In this document: positions 1-5,394 of the stretch, piece by piece
Layout of the letters: each line of letters begins with the position of its first letter
How positions within the stretch are numbered: the first letter of the stretch is position 1
DNA from: Candidatus Poribacteria bacterium
GTDB taxonomy: Bacteria > Poribacteria > WGA-4E > WGA-3G
Direction: 5' to 3'
DNA length: 6,641 nt
Assembly: GCA_028824575.1 (NCBI GenBank)
Contig: JAPPDN010000385.1
Span: 1-6,641, forward strand
Position numbers and translations under genes: made by a program
Notes under the pieces: generated by a model
Databases searched by the model: none
What the model was told of the DNA's origin: nothing
Seen by the model: the letters and a program-made list of their open reading frames with translations, nothing else

Positions 1-1185
1 ACACTGCTTTTAAGTGGTGTCGTTGGACTCGTATTGGTTTACCTCATTAGTTATATCATCAGTCGTCGCATCACCCGTCCGATTGCGACCTTACGTGAAG
101 GAGTTGGCCATATCGCTGCCGGTAATCTCGACCATCGCGTTGTAATTCGATCGCACAATGAGATAGGACAACTTGCGGATGGGTTTAATCGGATGGCGCG
201 AGACCTGAAGTTGAGTTTAGAGGAGCGTATGGCGGCAGAACGGGCAGCAACATGGCGAGATGTCGCACGGCAGGTGGCACACGAAATCAAAAATCCGCTT
301 TTTCCGATCCGGCTTTCTGTGGAAAACTTGCAACAGGCAAAATCTAAACCTGAGGTTTTCGAGCAGATATTTAGGGAGTGTACGGACACCGTCATTGAGG
401 AAGTTGATCGCATCGGAAAGTTAATAGATGAGTTCCATCAATTTGCACGGATGCCGAAACCACAGAAAAAACCCAGCCAACTCAATGATATTGTGAAGTC
501 TATTTTGACGTTATACACGGGTGGACAGGTACCGGTTCTTGATCGGGAAAACGAAAGTTCGGCGGTGATTTCAGAACACGAGAACTTGACACACTCGAAT
601 GCTACCGATGAATTTTGGCTCGAAAACATTTCTAAGATTCAGGTTGAAACTGAGTTAGGACCACTTCCACAACTGTTGCTTGACCCAGAACAGATCGCAC
701 AGGTGCTCGGTAATCTCCTGAAAAACGCGATTGAAGCGATGCCTGATGGCGGGACGCTTATGGTGAAAACCCTTTTCACGCCAAATTCACCACAGGCGGA
801 TCCACAGAACAACGAAAACAGTAAAGACGATGGGACAATAAACACGGACACCCACGACACGGTTTCCCTGGAAATCCATGATACCGGTCACGGTATGTCC
901 GATGAAATCCTGGCGAATCTCTTTGTGCCGTATTTCACAACGAAGTCAGAAACAGATGGCCGAGGACTTGGAATACCAATTGTCAGACAGATTGTTGCTG
1001 AACATGGTGCTGAGATTAATTTTCAGAGTACCGAGGGCATAGGCACAACGGTCCGTATTCATTTTCCTAACGACCCAAGTGAACGTTCCGAAGAATTAAC
1101 GCCAGAACCGGAAGAATTGACACCGCTCATAGGTTTGGGACCTAAACTGGAAACAGAAGAACGGTCAATAGATACTCAAGAGTGA
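1..1185 (+). CDS. Sensor histidine kinase, NtrY-like (HAMP-HisKA-HATPase), 5' end outside window
   Basis: The reading frame is open from base 1, so the gene starts upstream; a TTG at 34 is only an internal codon. The visible protein begins in a hydrophobic membrane segment (about codons 1-20), followed by a HAMP linker (RRITRPI through FNRMARDL). The HisKA H-box is WRDVARQVAHEIKNPL, with the phospho-accepting His at 280-282. The ATPase domain shows the N-box NLLKNAIEA (Asn at 724-726), the G1 box DTGHGM (880-897), FTTK, and the G2 box GRGLGIPI (958-981). The H-box resembles NtrY, and no PAS domain lies between HAMP and HisKA. It should autophosphorylate at the membrane and pass phosphate to the regulator 31 bases downstream. 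Two oddities are a hydrophilic Asn/Asp-rich insert between the N and G1 boxes (about 781-860) and a Glu/Thr/Pro-rich tail with repeated EELTP. The family call is firm; the input signal is unknown because the sensor part is missing. Confidence 0.93.
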   Translation, partial: TLLLSGVVGLVLVYLISYIISRRITRPIATLREGVGHIAAGNLDHRVVIRSHNEIGQLADGFNRMARDLKLSLEERMAAERAATWRDVARQVAHEIKNPLFPIRLSVENLQQAKSKPEVFEQIFRECTDTVIEEVDRIGKLIDEFHQFARMPKPQKKPSQLNDIVKSILTLYTGGQVPVLDRENESSAVISEHENLTHSNATDEFWLENISKIQVETELGPLPQLLLDPEQIAQVLGNLLKNAIEAMPDGGTLMVKTLFTPNSPQADPQNNENSKDDGTINTDTHDTVSLEIHDTGHGMSDEILANLFVPYFTTKSETDGRGLGIPIVRQIVAEHGAEINFQSTEGIGTTVRIHFPNDPSERSEELTPEPEELTPLIGLGPKLETEERSIDTQE

Positions 1186-1216
1186 ACTTTAAACACGATG
1201 TGTTAGGACGAAGATA

Positions 1217-2644
1217 ATGGAAACTTTTTTGATTGTAGACGACGAAAAAAATATACTTAAGATGCTATCCCAAGGCCTCAAGATGCGGGGATATCAAGCA
1301 CTTACAGCTGCGAGTGGTGAGGAAGCCTTGCAACAGGTGATGAAAACTGATGTTGATCTGGTGCTGTTGGATATCCGTATGGAAAATGGTATGGATGGTG
1401 TCCAGACACTCGTGAAACTCCGTGAACGCTATCCAGAATTAAATGTCGTGATGATGTCCGCGCAGCAGGATATCGAAATCGCCACTAAAACAATGGAGCT
1501 CGGTGCAAAACGGTACATCACCAAGCCAATTGGTATCGATAAAATTCTGTCCAGTGTCCAGCCGTTTCTTGAGATATCGCGTTTAGCACAAGAAAACGAG
1601 ATTCTAAAATCTCAAATTATAGCAATTGATGAGATGGTCGGTGAGAGTGCCGCCATTTCACACCTTCGCTCACAAATTGACCGAGTCGCTGGAAGCGGAC
1701 TCGGTGTCCTGATCTCTGGCGAAAACGGCACCGGCAAGCAGCTTGTCGCCAACGCTATTCATCAAAAGAGCGAACGTGCAACAAAAACTTTCATTCCGCT
1801 CAACTGCGCTGCCTTGCCCGATGAACTCATTGAGAGCGAACTCTTCGGACATGAGCGCGGCGCGTTTACAGGCGCGGATTCCCGAAGGCAGGGACGTTTT
1901 GAACTCGCTGACGGTGGAACCCTTTTTCTTGATGAAATTGGGGATATGAGCCTAAAGGCACAAGCAAAAGTACTCCGCGTCATTGAAACCGGAGAAGTTG
2001 AACGCCTCGGCGGCAACCAGATCCGGACAGTTGATGTGCGTATTATCGCCGCAACTAACAAAAACCTTCCTGAAGAAATTGACAACGGACACTTCCGACG
2101 GGATCTCTTCTATCGGCTGAATGTTGTACCTATTACGGTGCCACCGCTTCGGGAACGTGCGGAGGATATTCCGTTATTAGTCCAACATTTCGCCGAACAC
2201 CTGCAACTCAATATGGGGTCTACTCCCAAAGCCATTGATCCGGGGGCTTACGCTGTGTTTCAAAGTTACAACTGGCCTGGGAACATCCGCGAACTAAAGA
2301 ACATCGTCGAACGCCTCCTTATTATGGTGAATAGAGATGTCGTCATGGCACCCGATGTTGCGGAGGCACTGTCCCTAATACCACAATTATCCGCGTCATC
2401 TCAACTCGCAGATGATGCACTGGATCTTGGTGCCTTACAGTCGCTGCCAAGTGTAGCACTCTACAAACCGGGGACCGCCTTAAGTCAGATGATGGATACT
2501 GCCGAGGCACAGTGCATTCTGGCAGCTTTGGAAGAATTTAACTGGAACATCCGGCGTACCGCGGAGGCATTAGAGGTTGAGCGGAGCAACTTGTATAAAA
2601 AAATGAATAAGTACGGTATTTCCCGTCCGGATTCCGACGGATAG
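1217..2644 (+). CDS. Sigma-54-dependent response regulator, NtrC type
   Basis: This is a complete 475-residue activator of the usual NtrC size and order. The receiver (about 1-118) has the acidic pair D8/D9, phospho-accepting D52 (LLDIRM), S81 and K103 (ITKPI). The AAA+ domain (about 140-375) has Walker A GENGTGKQ (168-175), the sigma-54 contact loop GAFTGA (215-220), Walker B LFLDE (236-240), likely arginine fingers in FRRDLFYRLN (R294, R300) and sensor II NWPGNIRELKN (352-362). A Fis-type helix-turn-helix closes the protein (about 427-468, ending RSNLYKKMNKYGI). All key residues are intact, so it should bind DNA, hydrolyse ATP and open sigma-54 promoters when phosphorylated. The start is supported by AGGA at 1205-1208, eight bases upstream of the ATG. 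The upstream kinase is the obvious partner. The target genes cannot be read from this window, and I found no convincing sigma-54 promoter in it. Confidence 0.96.
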   Translation: METFLIVDDEKNILKMLSQGLKMRGYQALTAASGEEALQQVMKTDVDLVLLDIRMENGMDGVQTLVKLRERYPELNVVMMSAQQDIEIATKTMELGAKRYITKPIGIDKILSSVQPFLEISRLAQENEILKSQIIAIDEMVGESAAISHLRSQIDRVAGSGLGVLISGENGTGKQLVANAIHQKSERATKTFIPLNCAALPDELIESELFGHERGAFTGADSRRQGRFELADGGTLFLDEIGDMSLKAQAKVLRVIETGEVERLGGNQIRTVDVRIIAATNKNLPEEIDNGHFRRDLFYRLNVVPITVPPLRERAEDIPLLVQHFAEHLQLNMGSTPKAIDPGAYAVFQSYNWPGNIRELKNIVERLLIMVNRDVVMAPDVAEALSLIPQLSASSQLADDALDLGALQSLPSVALYKPGTALSQMMDTAEAQCILAALEEFNWNIRRTAEALEVERSNLYKKMNKYGISRPDSDG

Positions 2645-2656
2645 TTTGGGCTAAAA

Positions 2657-3091
2657 ATGCTACAGAATAACATCATCAAAAACGGCGGGATGACTCGCCT
2701 GCAACTGCTTATTCTCATTGCCATAATTGCTGTGATTGGTGTACTCTCTTTTCCACCGTGGTTAGAACATCGTAAAGTGAGTACCGCGGATATAGATGTT
2801 GAAACCGTTGCCGTTGCTATCAAGAAATACCACAGACATACGGGGAATTATCCGACGAGTTTGGATGCACTGGTGACGGATCCGGGTGTTGCGGGGTGGC
2901 GCGGGAATTATCTGGGATCTGTTCCTGAAACGCCTTGGGGAGGTCGTTATGTCCTTCTTCAAGATAGCTATAAGGTAGGGATAGCGAAAAATCACCCACG
3001 TGCCCCCGAAAAATATCGAGTCGGTGGTGTCGCAGAAATCAGCAGAGTTTATCACTCCAACGCGCAGCTCGGTGAGAAATATTGGTGGTAA
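2657..3091 (+). CDS. Type II secretion GspG-like pseudopilin with atypical class III signal
   Basis: A 144-residue protein with pseudopilin architecture: short polar leader KNGG, one hydrophobic N-terminal helix (residues 15-34), then a small soluble domain. The C-terminal part matches the GspG pattern: YPTSLDALV (65-73), WRGNYL (81-86) and VPETPWGGRY (89-98), compared with the family's WRGPYL...PWGNPY. Prepilin peptidase would cut between G11 and M12. The mature protein would then start MTRLQ, so residue +5 is Gln rather than the nearly invariant Glu of major pilins and GspG. It would act in the inner membrane as part of a periplasmic pseudopilus. It starts 12 bases after the regulator stop, with only a weak ribosome site, which suggests translational coupling. 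A prepilin peptidase follows. An internal ATG at 2690 would remove the leader and is a less likely start. It could be a stand-alone pseudopilin-like protein rather than true GspG. Confidence 0.83.
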   Translation: MLQNNIIKNGGMTRLQLLILIAIIAVIGVLSFPPWLEHRKVSTADIDVETVAVAIKKYHRHTGNYPTSLDALVTDPGVAGWRGNYLGSVPETPWGGRYVLLQDSYKVGIAKNHPRAPEKYRVGGVAEISRVYHSNAQLGEKYWW

Positions 3092-3234
3092 TTAGTTATC
3101 AGTTATCAGTTTGCCTCGCAGTGAGAGTTAATATCTTGTGGCAGTCGCTTCATAGGTAACTACCACAGCATATCTCTTTAACTGATAACTGAAAGGTTTT
3201 TCGCAGAAAAACCGAACCGATAACTGAAAACTAA
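3092..3234. repeat. 143-bp element with 20-base terminal inverted repeats (MITE- or REP-like)
   Basis: The spacer between pseudopilin and peptidase holds no gene. Its left edge, TTAGTTATCAGTTATCAGTT (3092-3111), matches the reverse complement of 3215-3234 (TTAGTTTTCAGTTATCGGTT) at 18 of 20 positions. The octamer CAGTTATC/GATAACTG occurs at 3100-3107, 3184-3191 and 3219-3226. Inside the right half is a perfect hairpin, GGTTTTTC (3195-3202) with GAAAAACC (3206-3213) and a 3-base loop. No open frame of note and no clear target-site duplication is visible. It begins directly after the pseudopilin stop codon and ends nine bases before the peptidase start. It looks like a non-coding dispersed repeat; mobility is inference. 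Confidence 0.7.
3195..3213. other. Perfect 8-bp hairpin with 3-base loop inside the inverted-repeat element
   Basis: GGTTTTTC and GAAAAACC are exact complements separated by GCA. The stem is mostly A-T and no T-run follows on either strand beyond three bases, so it is a poor fit for a standard intrinsic terminator. It may be a structural part of the repeat or weakly affect read-through into the peptidase gene. Confidence 0.5.
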
Positions 3235-3243
3235 CAAAAAAAT

Positions 3244-4032
3244 ATGTGGGTTTTTATTTTTCTCTTTGGTTTAGCAATTGGTAGTTTTCTCAATGTCTGT
3301 ATCTACCGAATTCCACGCGAAGATCTATCGATTCATTCGCCACGCCGCTCCTTTTGTCCCGAATGTAGTGAACCGATAAGCCCTTACGACAATATCCCTA
3401 TTTTGAGTTACCTGCTTTTGCGGGGAAAGTGTCGGCATTGCAAGGCGACAATTTCCGTGCTATACCCCTTCGTTGAACTTGCTACGGCAGGGATATTTCT
3501 CTTTCTATATTGCCGTTTCGGACTGACCCTCGAATTTCTGCTCGCGCTCGCTTTCGTCTCCGTGCTACTGCCGATCTCCGTCATTGATGCACAGCATTAT
3601 ATTATACCAAATACTCTCATCGCAACAGGGGCAATTCTCGGTTTCGGTATCGTCTGCACGATTGCGTATCAACGCGCTGATATTTGGTATCTCCTGATAC
3701 GCCTTATTGGTGCCATTGCCGGTGGTATGGCGTTATGGTTAGTTGCGGTGATTGGCAGCGCAGTCTTACGCAAAACAGCGATGGGCGGTGGAGACATCAA
3801 ACTGATGGCACTCAACGGATTGTTCCTCGGCGCATGGCCCGAACTCGCGATGGTGATCGCTTTCTCTGCCTTCAGCGGTGCAGTTGTCGGGACTACACTC
3901 ATTGTCTCTGGCATAAAAGATCGACAAAGCCCAATCCCCTATGGCCCCTTCCTTGCGGGTGCCGCTGTGCTTGTGCTTTTATGGGGGGATAACCTCTGGC
4001 GTTTGTACTTGCAATCCGTTGGATGGAATTAA
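3244..4032 (+). CDS. pilD: Prepilin peptidase, A24 family (PilD/GspO type)
   Basis: A 262-residue polytopic inner-membrane aspartic protease that cleaves, and in many members N-methylates, type IV pilin-like precursors. After the first membrane segment comes GSFLNVCIYRIP (13-24), the family signature. A cytoplasmic loop with two CxxC pairs follows (C38/C41 and C63/C66), the usual zinc-binding arrangement of the N-terminal DiS_P_DiS domain. The catalytic aspartates are D115 in ISVIDAQ and D184 in GGGDIK, the GxGD motif. Several further hydrophobic segments fill the C-terminal half. The length is normal and no key residue is missing. The ATG at 3244 starts directly with the membrane segment; no clear ribosome site is seen in the A-rich sequence before it, so translation may be weak or leaderless. 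The pseudopilin gene upstream is a natural substrate candidate. Whether it serves type II secretion, type IV pili or both cannot be told here (gspO is the alternative name). Confidence 0.95.
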   Translation: MWVFIFLFGLAIGSFLNVCIYRIPREDLSIHSPRRSFCPECSEPISPYDNIPILSYLLLRGKCRHCKATISVLYPFVELATAGIFLFLYCRFGLTLEFLLALAFVSVLLPISVIDAQHYIIPNTLIATGAILGFGIVCTIAYQRADIWYLLIRLIGAIAGGMALWLVAVIGSAVLRKTAMGGGDIKLMALNGLFLGAWPELAMVIAFSAFSGAVVGTTLIVSGIKDRQSPIPYGPFLAGAAVLVLLWGDNLWRLYLQSVGWN

Positions 4033-4040
4033 AAGTAGCA

Positions 4041-4057
4041 GGCACACTCCGTGTGCC
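4041..4057. repeat. GGCACAC-TCC-GTGTGCC hairpin, REP-like
   Basis: A perfect 7-bp inverted repeat with a 3-base loop sits in the 52-base gap between the peptidase and the FGE-like gene. It is G-C rich but has no following T-run, so it is not a typical terminator. I have an impression of similar 'gcaggcacactccgtgtgcc' units recurring in Poribacteria-type genomes, but that is recollection, not evidence from this window, where it occurs once. It could stabilise the upstream mRNA 3' end. Confidence 0.55.
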
Positions 4058-4073
4058 GTAGCCATATAATGCA

Positions 4074-4079
4074 AAGGAG
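4074..4079 (+). promoter_or_regulatory. Ribosome binding site AAGGAG for the FGE-like gene
   Basis: AAGGAG lies five bases before the ATG at 4085. It is the strongest Shine-Dalgarno match in the window and fixes the start of the gene ahead of a clear signal peptide. Confidence 0.85.
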
Positions 4080-4084
4080 ACGAT

Positions 4085-4855
4085 ATGAAAACCTTTTACA
4101 TAATCACTTGTCTACTGATATTAGCTTTGAGCCAACACGTTGCGTATGCACAGCAGCCGCAGGTTAAAGAAGCATCTGCTGAAGATTTTGTTAAATTAGA
4201 AATGCCTCTGGAAGAAGTACTCACTAAAATCACGTTCATTGTTACGTGGTTAAGCGGAGAAGGAAGTACTGAAGTAATTTTTCAAGGTGAAGACATCATC
4301 CGTACCCCTGATAAAATAGAACTCCGCATACCGTATGAAGATGATAGCGGCAGGTACAGTTCTTATAAGATTCTAACTAAGTATGCAGTTGAAACGAATC
4401 GGTACATTTTTGTCCCTTTAGACTACTGGGGCGGGGGTTCGGGAATCTTTCGGAATCTCCACGCGGTTGACAAAAAAACGCTCAGAACTGTTGAGGAAAT
4501 CGCGTTAGGGGATCGATCAGGTATCTGGGGGCTGACTGCCGCCGATCCAGCCACGGACACGATCGCTATGACTTATATAAGAGAAGAGGATTGGCGCGGT
4601 AACCTTGAAGATTCTATTGATAAAGCAATCACAGGACATCTGAGAATGATAGATGGTAAACTTCGAGATGTAGCGGATCCGCGAAGCCCGATCCCACCTG
4701 ATATGGTGTTCTTTCGGGCAAGTAGATTTTTTACGATGGGAAGCTGGGAAAAAGATGCGGAAACTGATGAGAAGCCACAGCACAACGTCCACCTTGATGC
4801 GTTCTATATGGACAAATACGAAACGACAAATGCACAAGTGCGTTCTAACGAGTAA
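4085..4855 (+). CDS. Secreted FGE/SUMF1-like protein, 5' exon interrupted by a group II intron
   Basis: The unspliced frame encodes 256 residues. It opens with a signal peptide (MKTFYIITCLLILALSQHVAYA, cut near residue 22-23), so the product is exported. Residues about 24-205 match no family I recognise; the stretch LHAVDKKTLRTVEE looks faintly like a beta-propeller blade. From M207 the start of an FGE-sulfatase domain is plain: MVFFRASRFFTMGS, DEKPQHNVHLDAFYMDKYETTNAQ, compared with the family's MVxIPAGxFxMGS...PxHxVxLDAFYIDKYEVTNAQ. The domain should continue for roughly 200 more residues. Instead the frame meets GTGCG, a group II intron 5' end, right after Q251 (codon 4835-4837), adds VRSNE and stops at 4853-4855. 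The true exon therefore ends at 4837, and splicing could restore the protein. Without splicing the product is truncated. Catalytic activity cannot be judged because the active-site cysteines lie in the missing part; many bacterial members of this fold are non-catalytic. Confidence 0.87.
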   Translation: MKTFYIITCLLILALSQHVAYAQQPQVKEASAEDFVKLEMPLEEVLTKITFIVTWLSGEGSTEVIFQGEDIIRTPDKIELRIPYEDDSGRYSSYKILTKYAVETNRYIFVPLDYWGGGSGIFRNLHAVDKKTLRTVEEIALGDRSGIWGLTAADPATDTIAMTYIREEDWRGNLEDSIDKAITGHLRMIDGKLRDVADPRSPIPPDMVFFRASRFFTMGSWEKDAETDEKPQHNVHLDAFYMDKYETTNAQVRSNE

Positions 4856-5153
4856 TTATGAAATGTGGGTTCAATTCCCACTTGATAAGTCTAATATCAC
4901 ATGTCTTACCCTAACTGCGTTATTGGAAACGATAATGTGGAAAGCAAGGGAAAATGGCGAACATCTGCGGGACAGGCAAACTCAAATGATTTTGAGATAC
5001 CCAAGAGTGATGCGTCTGACAATAACTGACAAGGATAACTGAAAAGTGAATGCAACATAAGCCTCTTGATTGTCAACATAGAAGCCTTGACAAGAATTGA
5101 CACTCTTGAAAACTATGACACAATAGAAGAAATAGTGGTATGTTATTTCTTAT

Positions 5154-5180
5154 ATGTATACTCTTTGTGCTTGTATACAT
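5154..5180 (+). promoter_or_regulatory. EBS1 hairpin of the intron (exon-recognition loop)
   Basis: A perfect 8-bp stem (ATGTATAC with GTATACAT) presents the 11-base loop TCTTTGTGCTT. Within it TTGTGC (5165-5170) is the exact reverse complement of GCACAA (4832-4837), the last six bases before the predicted 5' splice site. Group II introns recognise the 5' exon through just such an EBS1-IBS1 pairing. A possible EBS2 is TTGTC (5070-5074), complementary to GACAA (4825-4829), but that match is short and much less certain. Confidence 0.8.
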
Positions 5181-5380
5181 GTTAGACCGAACTGTGTAAA
5201 TGTTAGTTCTACTAACATATAGGGGTAAAGTTCAGTCCTAAATCAGTTAGCGAAGTTCATAATTAGGGAGTTAGAAAGAACCTAACCGAACTCTATGAGT
5301 TCGCAAGGTTGAGGAAATTAGGTAGGGTGTGATGTTCACACCCAAGCATAATTAGAGTTTAGACTTTAGAAAGTTTCAAT

Positions 5381-5385
5381 GAGGT
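5381..5385 (+). promoter_or_regulatory. Ribosome binding site GAGGT for the intron reverse transcriptase
   Basis: GAGGT lies nine bases before the ATG at 5395. The frame is closed by TGA at 5380-5382, so this ATG is the first possible ATG start and the site supports it. Confidence 0.65.
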
Positions 5386-5394
5386 AGCACAACA

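Larger units (their letters stand above)
4838..5394 (+). ncRNA. Group II intron ribozyme, 5' part (domain I through the start of domain IV)
   Basis: No protein gene is seen in these 557 bases; they are dense in perfect short stems. Examples: GTGGG/CCCAC (4865-4869 with 4877-4881); a 6-bp stem capped by a GAAA tetraloop (4920-4935), a GNRA loop of the type used for tertiary contacts; CTCAAA/TTTGAG (4981-4996); ATGTATAC/GTATACAT (5154-5161 with 5173-5180); ATGTTAGT/ACTAACAT (5200-5207 with 5211-5218); GAACTC/GAGTTC (5288-5293 with 5297-5302); and GGGTGTGA/TCACACCC (5325-5332 with 5336-5343). The RNA would catalyse splicing and retrohoming together with the maturase. I cannot assign every stem to a named domain by eye; the EBS1 loop places 5154-5180 in domain I. 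Confidence 0.85.

Noticed and set aside
3195..3213. Intrinsic terminator after the pseudopilin gene.
   Set aside because: The stem is A-T rich and lacks a following T-run, and it is 100 bases past the stop codon inside a repeat element.
3092..3234. CRISPR array suggested by repeated GTTATCAG units.
   Set aside because: The units are 8 bases, irregularly spaced and arranged as inverted ends, without constant repeats or spacers.
3684..3992. A 102-codon + strand open frame inside the prepilin peptidase gene.
   Set aside because: It lies wholly within the peptidase coding region, whose catalytic motifs are intact; it is a frame shadow.
4065..4070. TATAAT as a -10 promoter box for the FGE-like gene.
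   Set aside because: There is no -35-like hexamer at suitable spacing, and the implied transcript start would fall inside the ribosome binding site.
4861..4885. Possible tRNA fragment: GTGGG-TTCAATT-CCCAC looks like a T-arm with a 7-base loop.
   Set aside because: No acceptor, D or anticodon arms can be placed around it, and it lies 27 bases into a well-supported group II intron, where it is best read as a domain I hairpin.
4755..5042. A 95-codon + strand open frame crossing the exon-intron border.
   Set aside because: It overlaps the well-supported FGE exon in another frame, spans ribozyme sequence and shows no family motif.
5034..5045. GATAACTGAAAA in the intron is identical to 3219-3230 in the inverted-repeat element.
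   Set aside because: The match is only 12 A/T-rich bases with no extended similarity, so chance is likely.
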